Positions 8,509 through 17,617 of a stretch of 32,350 bases of DNA are shown in pieces. Within the stretch, counting starts at the first letter, position 1. Every line of letters starts with the position of its first letter. The position numbers were made by a program, and so were the translations under genes. Under the pieces are notes generated by a model, which saw nothing but the letters and a program-made list of their open reading frames with translations, did not search any database and was not told where the DNA came from. The DNA is from an uncultured Saprospiraceae bacterium. Lineage in GTDB: Bacteria > Bacteroidota > Bacteroidia > Chitinophagales > Saprospiraceae. The stretch is taken from assembly GCA_937929945.1 (NCBI GenBank), contig CALFUK010000071.1:1-32350 (forward strand), read 5' to 3'.

Positions 8509-11500
8509 CTATCGTCCCACCATGAGTTTCTGCGTGATACTATACTCAGGCGTAGAGACGCTCACCAGGTAAAATCCTGTCTGCAGTCTGCTGATGTCAA
8601 ATGACTGTGAGAAGGCAGAGCCTCTCAGTCGCAGTGCTTCTGAGACGAGCAGCGATCCATCCAGACTATATACATTCATGATACCACTCGTGGCACCTTT
8701 TGGATTCATTGTCAGATTCAGTTGGTCAGATGCTGGATTCGGGTAGAGGCTGAAGCTGTGCTCCTCTTGCAGAATCTCATTCGTGGATGACATCAGGTCT
8801 GCATTAATATAGGTCATGGCACCGTCGCATGCGCTAAAACCTTCCTCACTGCTGACGCAGGCTTGATTCAGATCGTAGCTTTTTTGATCGCTGAATTCGA
8901 TGCTTTCGATTAGCCAGCCTAATCCCGGTGTAGCCGCACTGCTGACAGCTTCACCAATGAGACTGGTGTAGCGGAAGCGCAAGTCAATGGACTGTCCACG
9001 ATAGGCTGATAGATCGATGATGGATTCGATGAGCTCATCGCTTTCGCCAGTGAATCCCTTAGCGCGATTCGCTTTAAATCCGACTCGGTCATTGTAGGCA
9101 TTGAGTAAGAACTGGTCTTCGGTAATGCTGGTCCAGTCTGAGCCGCCATTCGTGGAGACTTCTATATCGGCACCTGAGAAAAATAAATGTGTGTCATAAT
9201 TGTGAGATAGGCGCAACACGGGAGATTCTCCTGCAATGAGTACAGGCTCTGTAGTCGTCAGAGCCTGATCGTATACCTCGTTTTTTCCTTCTATGACCCA
9301 GGCTTGATCTACTTCAGAGATTTTATTTTCCCAAAAGATCTCGCCAGCTATAGATGTAGGTGTTAGAATAGATAGATCAGGATCTGCTCCATCTAATAGA
9401 TAAGAGAAAGATACCAAATCTACATCTGACTGGATGAAGTAGCTGATTTCCACTAGCTCTTGGTTGGCCATGCTGCCAATGTCAAAGCTGACCATGTCAT
9501 CCCCAGGGGAGTAGTCGAAGCCTACGGTGACATCCGTCAGCCCAGCTTGCGTATTTTCAGGTATGACGTCTGATACAGTGACGCCAGTGACTGTTTGGCC
9601 GGTATAGTTAGCTATCGTCAGGGTGACCTCGATGAGGTCTCCGGCATTGATGATCTCAGTGGCTTGTTTCGTGATGCTCAGCTCGTTTCTGCAGCTGGGG
9701 TGAGTGAGGTATCCTTCTACACCATCTTCTCGCTGAAAGGCTGAGCCCTGATCTGCATCAAATCCCAATCCTCGCTCCGCGAATGCTTTCCAGATCAGAC
9801 ATTGATTCGCTCCATCGAAGCTAGCCTGATCAGCTGCAAGTATAGCATTTCTGCCATCCACAAACCCAGGATTGCACCGCTGCATAGCCATCCCATCAAA
9901 GACCAGTTGGATGGCTTTATAGTTACCTGATTCTCGATTAGTCCAGTCAGGATCGAATCCATCTTGCTCCACGAAGGCCCAGTACATGTCCCAAAGCATC
10001 GAGTTCCACACCTCCCCGACTTCATGCTCGCCTCTGCGGCCTTCATTAGTCGTGAAGCCAGTGAATCGGATGTCGTGGTAGGTCTGGTTATTAACCGTTT
10101 TATCTGTGGAGTAGGGCAGGCGCCTGATCCCAGACATGGATGGATTAGAGCGGTCTATGAATGTACCCAGCCCTCGAGTATCTGTCCCCAGATCATCGGC
10201 TTTGGCTGTAGTCACCAATGTGAGGAAGTCGCTCCAGCCTTCTCCCATTTGTTCGTCTGCATTGAGGCAGCCTGATTGGGATCGGCCTCCTGTCATCCTG
10301 ATTGAGATGCCGTGGCCATATTCGTGATTCACGACGCCATTGTCGTAGGAGCCTGAAATGACGCGTGGCGTGGGGATATCTACATCGAATTCGAAGATGA
10401 CTTCTTTACCTTGATTGAGTAAACTTAGGAGGTAATCTCGTTGTGATTGGCTGATGAAGGCTGAAGGGATAGTGACATCATCAGAATTCTGCCCAGCGGC
10501 CATAGACACGAGCTGCTCGCCCTGATTATTACCTACGATGACACCTACGGCACCAGCCTTCTGAAGCTGGAATACCTTGAAGCTGAAGTCGCACTCACCC
10601 CTGTCTACTAATACGATCTTACCAGCGATATCAGCTGCATTGGTGATGCTGTCACAAGCATCCGTCACTGATACTCCACCAGCATCCATAGCAAATACTA
10701 GAGAGCTGGTAAACTCACCGGCTTCATCAAATCCAAAATTGCCAATGGCAAATGGAAGTGGCACCACATCTTCTGCAGGCTCTAAAAACTTGAGATTGAC
10801 TTCAAGGGAGGTCCATGGAAACATAAACATCACACCATTGGATCCATCGCTCGGACTTGCGAATCTCGCGTTATTAAACTCTTGATCATCACCATTGTCA
10901 AAGTCCTCCAGTGTTCGGGCTTCCACTTCGTCGTCGCCTCTGCCCGGCTTACCATAGTTATTCACTTGAAAATTTCCCGCAGCTTCGTCAAATCCGAAAA
11001 AATAAGAGAAATCATGCATCCAGTTATTAAGGTAAAACAGCTGGGTGACATCAGATTCAACATTGTCAAATGGTTCGGCTGTTCTGCTGCGAGGAAAATT
11101 AAAACTCAGTGCCACTCCTCCGTCAGGCTCAGATTCTTCTGTTCTGCCATTTCCGGTAGCATTATTAAAAGCGTGAACATTATTACCTCTGGTGATGGTG
11201 TGTTCTGGGCCGTCTACTCCGTCAGTGTCATGCCACCCGAAAGGTGAGGCGATTTCCAGTGCTGGTTCAGTCACAAGTACTTGATTGCCCTCTGCCGGAC
11301 TTTCTAGGGGGAGTGGGTAGACTAGGTATGACGAGCCATCTTGGACTTTCTTTTTCTTGATTGGATCTGGAGATATGGGCTGAGTAGCTGGCTTTGGAGC
11401 TGCCTGCTCTCGGCATAATCTGTCCTGATTCGTATAGCTATGCTTATGGAATCGGCATGAGGTAGTCAAGTTCTTGCTGGCCAGGTGAGAGCCATCAGCG

Positions 11501-12084
11501 GCACTGACGAAGCTAGACCAATAGTCAGTAGTACCTGTCACTAAAGCCTCTATTTTCCAGGCTAATATGAGCTTCTCATCAGCAGTGACGTAATATTTTT
11601 TCTCAGCACTGATGCTCAGATCAGATAGGCCTGAAGAAGTGAATAGCGTTCGGCCATCAGATTCAGTGTTGATTGATTTTAGCTTTTTCGGAGCTTCCAG
11701 ATCATGGTGCTTGGCGAAGGCATGTACTGCGGCTGTGGCGGACAGCGCAGCAGCCGTACTCACCACTTTGGAGCGGGCATCCTTGACGAATCTGCTGTTG
11801 GCAATGAACGTTTGTTTATTTTTATAGCTAAAGTTGGCTATCGCATTGTGAATGGGGATGCCGTCTATGCTTTGGTTTAGGTAGACATGGGTCACCTGAT
11901 TATGTTCAGTCGTATGATGGCTGCTGATGATATAGTCAGAGATGTCTGCTTTATTCAGTTGCCACTCTTCGTAGTAGGTGGAAAGGACAATGTCAGCTTT
12001 GGCTTGCAGCTGTGCTTTTTTCTGGGCAAAGAGGCCTGTCGACTGGATCAGGCATACGGACAAGATCATGATCACTTTATTCAT
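8509..12084 (-). CDS. Secreted M36 (fungalysin) metalloprotease with PA, DUF11-like and T9SS sorting domains
   Basis: A 1191-residue exported protease. In order: signal peptide (about 1-20); FTP-type propeptide (about 30-200); catalytic M36 domain; PA domain inserted at about 455-560 (GKIVLVDRGECDFSFK); a DUF11-like domain from about 795 (ITKQATEIINAGDLIEVTLT); a region of probable beta-structure; and a C-terminal T9SS type A sorting domain over the last 80 residues (FSLYPNPASDQL ... GFYLVSVST). The zinc site is H587-E588-Y589-G590-H591 plus E615 in GEGWSDF, so the enzyme should be active. It would leave the cell through the type IX system, with the sorting domain cleaved. The likely role is extracellular protein degradation. 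Confidence 0.95.
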   Translation of the reverse strand: MNKVIMILSVCLIQSTGLFAQKKAQLQAKADIVLSTYYEEWQLNKADISDYIISSHHTTEHNQVTHVYLNQSIDGIPIHNAIANFSYKNKQTFIANSRFVKDARSKVVSTAAALSATAAVHAFAKHHDLEAPKKLKSINTESDGRTLFTSSGLSDLSISAEKKYYVTADEKLILAWKIEALVTGTTDYWSSFVSAADGSHLASKNLTTSCRFHKHSYTNQDRLCREQAAPKPATQPISPDPIKKKKVQDGSSYLVYPLPLESPAEGNQVLVTEPALEIASPFGWHDTDGVDGPEHTITRGNNVHAFNNATGNGRTEESEPDGGVALSFNFPRSRTAEPFDNVESDVTQLFYLNNWMHDFSYFFGFDEAAGNFQVNNYGKPGRGDDEVEARTLEDFDNGDDQEFNNARFASPSDGSNGVMFMFPWTSLEVNLKFLEPAEDVVPLPFAIGNFGFDEAGEFTSSLVFAMDAGGVSVTDACDSITNAADIAGKIVLVDRGECDFSFKVFQLQKAGAVGVIVGNNQGEQLVSMAAGQNSDDVTIPSAFISQSQRDYLLSLLNQGKEVIFEFDVDIPTPRVISGSYDNGVVNHEYGHGISIRMTGGRSQSGCLNADEQMGEGWSDFLTLVTTAKADDLGTDTRGLGTFIDRSNPSMSGIRRLPYSTDKTVNNQTYHDIRFTGFTTNEGRRGEHEVGEVWNSMLWDMYWAFVEQDGFDPDWTNRESGNYKAIQLVFDGMAMQRCNPGFVDGRNAILAADQASFDGANQCLIWKAFAERGLGFDADQGSAFQREDGVEGYLTHPSCRNELSITKQATEIINAGDLIEVTLTIANYTGQTVTGVTVSDVIPENTQAGLTDVTVGFDYSPGDDMVSFDIGSMANQELVEISYFIQSDVDLVSFSYLLDGADPDLSILTPTSIAGEIFWENKISEVDQAWVIEGKNEVYDQALTTTEPVLIAGESPVLRLSHNYDTHLFFSGADIEVSTNGGSDWTSITEDQFLLNAYNDRVGFKANRAKGFTGESDELIESIIDLSAYRGQSIDLRFRYTSLIGEAVSSAATPGLGWLIESIEFSDQKSYDLNQACVSSEEGFSACDGAMTYINADLMSSTNEILQEEHSFSLYPNPASDQLNLTMNPKGATSGIMNVYSLDGSLLVSEALRLRGSAFSQSFDISRLQTGFYLVSVSTPEYSITQKLMVGR

Positions 12085-12225
12085 GACAGAAAGTTACGGA
12101 TATCTGACTGCGCTTTCTACTAATATTATGTGAATTGTCAGGAGAATTAGGCACCCATTAGCCAGCTAAGGCCGATAAGAAGTGCAAAAAGGACTAATTG
12201 TAATATCTTGCAGCTAATTTATAGT

Positions 12226-12966
12226 ATGGAATTAAAACACGAGATCATCTTCGGTCGGCACGCTGTCGAAGAGCTACTAAAAAGCAAAAAACCTATTGCG
12301 AAGCTATTCGTCCACAATCGCCTCAGTGGGCTTTTCGAAGTACAGCTGCGACAGATGACGAATGAGCGAGGCATCCCATTAGTGAGGACTGAGATAGAAA
12401 GCCTCAATCGGCTGTGCGGGGGGCGCAATCATCAAGGTGTCGTCGCGGCTACCTCTCCCATAGAGTTTCAAGAGCTGGATGACATCATCCCCTTCTTATT
12501 CGAGCAGCAGCAGTCACCTCTGATTGTCATACTGGATCACATCAAGGATGTTAGAAATTTTGGTGGCATAGCCAGGTCAGCTGAGGTATTCGGGGCACAT
12601 GCCATCATCATTCCGAAGAATAACACAGCAGCGATCAATAATGATGCAGTCAAAACATCATCCGGAGCACTGCTGAATATTCCAGTCTGTCGCATCTCTA
12701 AGCTCACGGAGTGCATCGAGCTGCTGCAGAACAGTGGCATTCAGGTCTTCTCTGCTGATATCAGGGCCGAGAAGAAAATCTATGATCTCGATATGACGGG
12801 CCCGACAGCTGTCATCTTAGGAGCTGAGCAGCGAGGGGTGCAGAAGGAGCTTAACCAAAAGGCCGATGATTCTTTTTTAATCCCACAGTTCGGTTCTACT
12901 GATTCATTGAACGTTTCTGTGTCTGCAGGCATTATACTCTATGAAATCACCAGACAAAGACGCTAA
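12226..12966 (+). CDS. rlmB: 23S rRNA (guanosine-2'-O-)-methyltransferase RlmB
   Basis: A SpoU-family (SPOUT) RNA 2'-O-methyltransferase of 246 residues from the ATG at 12226. An in-frame TTG at 12208 would add six residues before the conserved MELKHEIIFGRHAVEELL start, so I prefer the ATG. The N-terminal L30e-like substrate-binding domain spans about 1-75. The knotted methyltransferase domain has motif 1 with N111 in NFGGIARSAEVFGA, motif 2 as ILGAEQRGV (about 197) and motif 3 as SLNVSVSAGI (about 228). RlmB methylates G2251 (E. coli numbering) in the P loop of 23S rRNA using SAM. A TrmH-type tRNA or other rRNA target is the alternative. The TraB-like gene follows after 17 nt. Confidence 0.88.
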   Translation: MELKHEIIFGRHAVEELLKSKKPIAKLFVHNRLSGLFEVQLRQMTNERGIPLVRTEIESLNRLCGGRNHQGVVAATSPIEFQELDDIIPFLFEQQQSPLIVILDHIKDVRNFGGIARSAEVFGAHAIIIPKNNTAAINNDAVKTSSGALLNIPVCRISKLTECIELLQNSGIQVFSADIRAEKKIYDLDMTGPTAVILGAEQRGVQKELNQKADDSFLIPQFGSTDSLNVSVSAGIILYEITRQRR

Positions 12967-12983
12967 AATCTTAAAAATTGAAC

Positions 12984-13958
12984 ATGTTGACTAAATTCAA
13001 ATTCGCATTCTTATCCATCATTGCCGCGCTCATCACGGTACATATATCATCCTGCAAGACCTCCAAAGATGGTGCTGCTGAGATGGGGGAGCAGATAAAA
13101 GACGCAGTGACCAAGACAGATCAGTATGAGCCACTGGCTAACTCACTGCTCTGGAAGATCACTGGTAACGGCTTAGAGAAGCCATCGTATCTGTACGGTA
13201 CGATACACATGATCGGTGGTGAAGACTTCTTTCTGCCAGATGGTACGATGTCAGCCATGGACGAGTCTGAGAATGTGGTCTTCGAAATAGACATCACGCA
13301 GGTCACCGATATGTCTAGTATGATGGGCCTGATGAATAAGGCCTACATGAAGGATGACCTGACAATCAAAGACTTGGTCACGGAAGAAGACTATGATCTG
13401 ATCCAAAAGCATTTTAAAAAGATGGGACTGCCGCTGATGATGTTTCAGCGTATGAAGCCCATGTTTCTTACCGTATTCGCTTCTGGTGATATGGATCCAA
13501 GCGATCTGCAGAGTGGTAAGATTAAGTCTTACGAATTCGAATTTATGGAGATGGCCAATAACAGTGATAAGCCGATCGGCGGACTGGAGACTTTAGAATT
13601 CCAGTTTTCTGTATTCGATAGTATACCTTATAAAGCGCAGGCGGACATGCTGGTCGAGACCATCAAAGTGGGCGATACGGGTAGTGACTCTTTCCAAAAG
13701 ATAGTGGAGGTCTACAAGCAGCAAAACCTAGAAGAAATGCTCTCCATGACCATGTCGGAAGAAGGTGGCCTGTCAGAGTATGATGACCTCTTATTAGGTC
13801 AGAGGAATCGAAACTGGATCCCCCAGATGATGACCTTGATGGCTGAGAAGCAAAACTTTTTTGCGGTCGGTGCGGGTCACTTGGCAGGTGAGCAAGGCGT
13901 CATCCATCTACTTCGCCAAGAAGGGTATCAGGTGGTGGCTTTCAGTGGGAAGGGTTAG
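12984..13958 (+). CDS. TraB/GumN family lipoprotein
   Basis: A 324-residue protein from the ATG at 12984; a TTG two codons upstream is possible. The N-terminus is a lipoprotein-type signal (KFKFAFLSIIAALITVHISSCKTSK) with the acylated Cys near residue 24. The family marks are SYLYGTIHMIG near residue 67 and the C-terminal AVGAGHLAGEQGVIHLLRQEGY. Together they form the two conserved G-H segments of TraB/GumN proteins, a Tiki-like putative metalloprotease fold. Family members act at the cell envelope, but their bacterial substrates are largely unknown. The 17-nt spacing from rlmB suggests cotranscription, though the two products have no evident functional link. Confidence 0.87.
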   Translation: MLTKFKFAFLSIIAALITVHISSCKTSKDGAAEMGEQIKDAVTKTDQYEPLANSLLWKITGNGLEKPSYLYGTIHMIGGEDFFLPDGTMSAMDESENVVFEIDITQVTDMSSMMGLMNKAYMKDDLTIKDLVTEEDYDLIQKHFKKMGLPLMMFQRMKPMFLTVFASGDMDPSDLQSGKIKSYEFEFMEMANNSDKPIGGLETLEFQFSVFDSIPYKAQADMLVETIKVGDTGSDSFQKIVEVYKQQNLEEMLSMTMSEEGGLSEYDDLLLGQRNRNWIPQMMTLMAEKQNFFAVGAGHLAGEQGVIHLLRQEGYQVVAFSGKG

Positions 13959-14155
13959 TCATCGTATATCAGAGTAGACGACTGTCATTGCTATGACTGT
14001 CATATCTTTCATACGGCAGCTTACTGTGATATCAGCTATCGGAGTGGTGATCCTGTATCATACAAGGAGATTTTAATTCGATTTTGCTCTAACCACGATT
14101 GGCATTTGGTACACATCCTATAGCCAGCAGAGAAGAGAGCACAGCTTCCTCTATC

Positions 14156-14542
14156 CTAACGCTTCGTCTTAGCCTGGCGCGTCATAAAGTACAGCTCATA
14201 GACAGTGAAGATCAAGTAGATGACGATAAAGGAGATCATATAATGATTATCGTCAGGCGCGTAGCCTTTCACATAGATCAATACAGTCAGTATTGAGAAG
14301 AACAGTTTCGCTATGAAGTTGATGACGATAAGGTTATTATATAAATATTTATTCGGTGAATCTGCTATGATATTTCCAAAAATGAAGACGCCGAGAGAGA
14401 TCAGGCTGAACACTGCGACCGCTGCCATAGAAAAATGGAGATGGGGAGCCAAGATCGGAATTAGAGCAGCAGAAAGATAAATGAGAGCGATAGTCCCCGC
14501 TATGGTGAGTAATGAGATTCTAATAAATTCTTTCCACAGCAT
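14156..14542 (-). CDS. Hypothetical four-helix membrane protein
   Basis: A 128-residue protein with four hydrophobic segments at roughly 8-30, 38-57, 68-88 and 98-118. It ends in a basic tail (MTRQAKTKR) that would be cytoplasmic under the positive-inside rule. I do not recognise the family. It is divergent from the SulP transporter across a 223-nt spacer. That spacer carries a perfect inverted repeat and a 17-nt motif shared with another intergenic site in the window. Confidence 0.65.
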   Translation of the reverse strand: MLWKEFIRISLLTIAGTIALIYLSAALIPILAPHLHFSMAAVAVFSLISLGVFIFGNIIADSPNKYLYNNLIVINFIAKLFFSILTVLIYVKGYAPDDNHYMISFIVIYLIFTVYELYFMTRQAKTKR

Positions 14543-14656
14543 ATCGGTATAAATCAGAGACTCAATATAGCGACTTAGTCATCGAATCGTGTTGGATGGG
14601 TCAATAATAAGATATGATTTTGACACATTGAGAAGCTATGGGCATGATAATAAAAT

Positions 14657-14688
14657 TTGCTATTTATTAAGATAGCAATACTATTATC
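14657..14688. promoter_or_regulatory. Inverted repeat and shared 17-nt motif upstream of SulP gene
   Basis: TTGCTAT (14657-14663) and ATAGCAA (14672-14678) are perfect inverted arms with an 8-nt spacer. The right arm starts a 17-nt motif (14672-14688, minus strand GATAATAGTATTGCTAT). This motif matches 23371-23387 (GATGATAGTATTGCTAT) at 16 of 17 positions. It lies about 80 nt before the SulP start and 115 nt before the divergent membrane gene. A regulator-binding site is inferred from symmetry and recurrence. Confidence 0.4.
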
Positions 14689-14765
14689 GCTATATTTCAC
14701 CAGTATGTCTGGGTATAAAAGTATTCTGATATATATGCAGTAAAGCTTATTACAATCGTCGAATC

Positions 14766-16610
14766 ATGAAGGAAAAATTTTTAGATTTTTCAGAGTTTAA
14801 AGGAGATTTATTTGGTGGGATCACCGCGGGTATTGTTGCACTGCCATTGGCACTGGCCTTCGGACTGCAGTCTGGATTAGGAGCAGCTGCAGGACTATAC
14901 GGTGCTATTTTTATATCGTTTTTTGCTGCCCTCTTCGGAGGGACGAATACTCAGATCTCTGGTCCCACGGCACCTATGACAGCTGTCAGTATGGTGGTCA
15001 TAGCAGGTATTATTGCAGCGAATGAAGGGAATCTTGAGGCAGCGCTCCCAGCCATCCTCATGGTCTTTTTTTTAGCAGGACTCTTGCAGATCGTATTCGG
15101 TATTACCAGAATCGGACAGTATATTAAATATATGCCATACCCTGTCGTATCGGGCTTTATGACGGGTATAGGCGTGATCATCATCATCACTCAGATCCTG
15201 CCTCTGATCGGCTACTATCCCAAAGAGGACATGGCATTCGTGAATCAGTATAAGGCTGAAGCTGAGGAGTTAATATTAGAGCGCATACTGAGGGATGAGG
15301 CAGGCGAAGAGATACTGGTATTAGAGGATTTTGAAGAGACGATCAAGCGTGCTCAAGGTATCTCCGCTGCAGACATAGACAAGGAATCACAAGCGCTCGC
15401 CGGTAAATACGCATCTGGAGTCACAGGTGCGCTCCAATTATTTAAGAGAGCATTTGGTCAGATCAACTACACTGATCTCATACTAGGGCTGATCACCATA
15501 TTTATCATCTATGGCTTCAAGCGGATCACGAAGGCCGTGCCCAGTACGCTGGTGGCTCTGATTGCAGTCACCATAGGAGCTCTACTCTTTCTACCGGATT
15601 ACAGGACGATCGGGACTATACCAAGTGGGTTTCCTGTGCCGTACTTAGACATTTTTACGGGGTTCAAGTTCTCTCAAGTCAGCCCCTATATAGCGAGTGC
15701 TGTATCACTGGCAGTGCTAGGGACCATTGACTCACTGCTGACTTCCGTCGTCGCTGATAATAAGACAAAGACAAAGCACAATCCGAATAAAGAATTAATT
15801 GGACAGGGTATTGGTAACTCTATAGCAGCGATTTTTGGTGGAATACCTGGTGCTGGAGCGACCATTCGGACGATCGTCAATATTGATTCAGGAGGTAAGA
15901 CGAAGCTATCTGGGATGATAGCTGGTATACTGCTGTTAGTCATTCTTATGCTATTGGGCCCGATCGCGTCTATGATCCCCGCAGCCGTATTAGCTGGTAT
16001 ATTGATCACTGTCGGCATAGGTGTGATGGACTATAAGGGATTAGGTCAGATGAAGCAGATACCTAATAGCGAAGTCGCGATCATGGTCATCGTGCTGGTC
16101 CTTACAGTCTTCGTCGGTCTGATCGAGGCTGTGATCATAGGCCTGATCTTAGCTTCCATCCTTTTCATGAAGAAGGTCAGTGATGTCGTAGATCATAAGA
16201 CAGTGAGTGCTCCGCTGAGTAGCTTCAGTCGTGAGATACCCTGGGCTGATGAGGGTACTATCTTGGAGGAGTTTGGAAGCCGAGTATTCATCAAACACTT
16301 GGATGGACCGCTGTTCTTTGGATTTGCTTCGCGCTTTCAGGATCTGGTGAATAGTCTGCCCAATCTGGATACGGTCATCATCAGGATGGACAAGGTGCCA
16401 TATATAGATCAGTCTGGGCTGTATGCTATGGAGGATGCCATACAATACTTACATTCTAAAGACGTGAAGGTCGTATTCACTGATCTACATGGTCAGCCAG
16501 AGACAATGTTTGATCGCTTCAAGGTCAAACCAGGACTAATACCAGAAAAGTATTTCTTTGATAGTTTTGGAGAGTGTGTCAGCTGGTTAAAAGGGAATCT
16601 GACTGCTTAG
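14766..16610 (+). CDS. SulP family anion transporter with STAS domain
   Basis: A 614-residue SLC26/SulP transporter. The membrane core has the conserved start (FKGDLFGGITAGIVALPLALAFG), the ISGPTAPM segment and the IPGAGATIRTIVNI region. The C-terminal STAS domain (about 505-610) contains DQSGLYAMEDA. Such proteins move sulfate, bicarbonate, chloride or dicarboxylates across the inner membrane, with STAS as a cytoplasmic regulatory module. The DQSG context keeps a Ser at the position phosphorylated in anti-sigma antagonists. A charged linker at about 152-232, between LIGYY and FGQINYTDLILG, is much longer than the short loop I would expect here. Substrate is not determined; bicarbonate or sulfate are the likeliest candidates. 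Confidence 0.92.
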   Translation: MKEKFLDFSEFKGDLFGGITAGIVALPLALAFGLQSGLGAAAGLYGAIFISFFAALFGGTNTQISGPTAPMTAVSMVVIAGIIAANEGNLEAALPAILMVFFLAGLLQIVFGITRIGQYIKYMPYPVVSGFMTGIGVIIIITQILPLIGYYPKEDMAFVNQYKAEAEELILERILRDEAGEEILVLEDFEETIKRAQGISAADIDKESQALAGKYASGVTGALQLFKRAFGQINYTDLILGLITIFIIYGFKRITKAVPSTLVALIAVTIGALLFLPDYRTIGTIPSGFPVPYLDIFTGFKFSQVSPYIASAVSLAVLGTIDSLLTSVVADNKTKTKHNPNKELIGQGIGNSIAAIFGGIPGAGATIRTIVNIDSGGKTKLSGMIAGILLLVILMLLGPIASMIPAAVLAGILITVGIGVMDYKGLGQMKQIPNSEVAIMVIVLVLTVFVGLIEAVIIGLILASILFMKKVSDVVDHKTVSAPLSSFSREIPWADEGTILEEFGSRVFIKHLDGPLFFGFASRFQDLVNSLPNLDTVIIRMDKVPYIDQSGLYAMEDAIQYLHSKDVKVVFTDLHGQPETMFDRFKVKPGLIPEKYFFDSFGECVSWLKGNLTA

Positions 16611-16619
16611 CCCATAAAG

Positions 16620-16640
16620 TCAGCTTATGCAATTAGCTGA
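16620..16640. terminator. Weak hairpin between SulP and XRE-cupin genes
   Basis: TCAGCT (16620-16625) pairs with AGCTGA (16635-16640) around a 9-nt loop. It lies 10 nt after the SulP stop and about 50 nt from the convergent regulator's stop. There is no good T-tract (TGTATTTCC follows), so this is a low-confidence terminator. Confidence 0.25.
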
Positions 16641-16690
16641 TGTATTTCCTGATTACAGATATCTTTATCTTGATTCGGAATTGGCAGGAG

Positions 16691-17467
16691 TTAACACAAT
16701 TTTTCTAAAAGGATAATCAGTCTGCTGTCTGCCAGATTAAGAATACGGTGAGGCTGCATGCTCTCAAATCGGATCACTTCATTATCAGATAGAATGGTGC
16801 CTGATAGTGTTTCTTGAATTTGGCCCTCTGCTACGATAATGGATTCTGGTTCGGCGTGGTAGTGAGTTTCGAAAATGGTGCCTTCCTTAGAATAATTAAG
16901 CAGTACCCTAAATTTTTCAAAGTCAATGTTATTGAGAGCGTCCTTGAAAATTTTCTCTTCTTCGCTGATGAAATGATCTGAAGATTCTAAGGTTCGATCA
17001 TATATGCCGGGCTTGATCTCTATGTACTTATCCGTCGGTATGTCGATAAGGTCCCAATTGACGAGGTCTCCCTTATTATTCAGCACTGATAGATTAATGG
17101 GCTGGGCGATATTGGATGACGTTATAATCGAGTTTTGGCTTTTCAGTAGCTCTATCTGTTCCTGCTTGGAGCTGATGATTTCATCTTTGAGTGCGATGAC
17201 TTCTTTGAGAGAATCTATTTTGAACCGAAGCTGCTTGATGGTTTCTCCTCCAGCGTCTTCGTCTGCTGTGTCAATCTCATAATCAGAGAAATTTTTGATT
17301 CTCTTGATCAAGATCGAAGCCTGAATGTAGCTCAAGCGCTCTTTATAATTCTCTATCCGGCTCAGTCTGCTTCTACTGACCTGAAGCATTTCAGCCAGTT
17401 CTGCTTGGCTCATACTGGTATCCTTGCGTAGTTGTTTTAGATCAAATTCTCTGTAATTTACTGGCAT
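16691..17467 (-). CDS. XRE-family helix-turn-helix regulator with coiled coil and cupin-like domain
   Basis: A 258-residue protein in three parts. Residues about 10-62 are an XRE-type helix-turn-helix (SQAELAEMLQVSRSRLSRIEN). Residues about 75-112 are a heptad-rich coiled coil (LRFKIDSLKEVIALKDEIIS). Residues about 175-255 are cupin-like, with FETHYHAEPESIIVAEGQIQE and HRILNLADSRLIILL. In XRE-cupin regulators the cupin usually binds a small ligand or metal and controls DNA binding by the helix-turn-helix. The His-x-His-x(3)-Glu pattern would support metal binding. About 100 nt upstream is a perfect palindrome that could be its own operator. Ligand and targets are unknown. Confidence 0.8.
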   Translation of the reverse strand: MPVNYREFDLKQLRKDTSMSQAELAEMLQVSRSRLSRIENYKERLSYIQASILIKRIKNFSDYEIDTADEDAGGETIKQLRFKIDSLKEVIALKDEIISSKQEQIELLKSQNSIITSSNIAQPINLSVLNNKGDLVNWDLIDIPTDKYIEIKPGIYDRTLESSDHFISEEEKIFKDALNNIDFEKFRVLLNYSKEGTIFETHYHAEPESIIVAEGQIQETLSGTILSDNEVIRFESMQPHRILNLADSRLIILLEKLC

Positions 17468-17564
17468 GACGAATGTCTAATTAACGAACGTGCCTCTAAG
17501 ATGAAGCTTATTTCATCAATGTAGCAAATTGTCAGCTAATTTCCGCGAGCACAATTGATGAACT

Positions 17565-17581
17565 AATTTTGTGTCAAAATT
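17565..17581. promoter_or_regulatory. Perfect palindrome, candidate operator
   Basis: AATTTTG-TGT-CAAAATT is a 7-bp perfect inverted repeat with a 3-nt spacer. It is flanked by a second, wider pair, CACAATT (17550-17556) and AATTGTG (17578-17584). It overlaps the -33-like ATTG of the plus-strand promoter candidate and lies about 100 nt upstream of the XRE-cupin gene. An XRE-type dimer site is the natural reading, but it is inferred. Confidence 0.45.
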
Positions 17582-17612
17582 GTGATATTAATGTAATATA
17601 ATGTTATCTTTC
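17579..17612 (+). promoter_or_regulatory. Bacteroidota-type promoter candidate for a short RNA
   Basis: ATTG (17579-17582) and TATCTTTC (17605-17612) resemble the Bacteroidota -33 (TTTG/TTG) and -7 (TAnnTTTG) elements. The -7 box has one mismatch, and the 22-nt spacing is slightly long. Transcription would start near 17618 and reach the hairpin terminator about 100 nt later. Confidence 0.35.
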
Positions 17613-17617
17613 GATTG

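Noticed and set aside
9964-11247. Several plus-strand open frames of 60-120 codons
   Set aside because: They lie opposite the M36 protease, whose domains and active site are fully legible on the minus strand; the frames have no recognisable domains.
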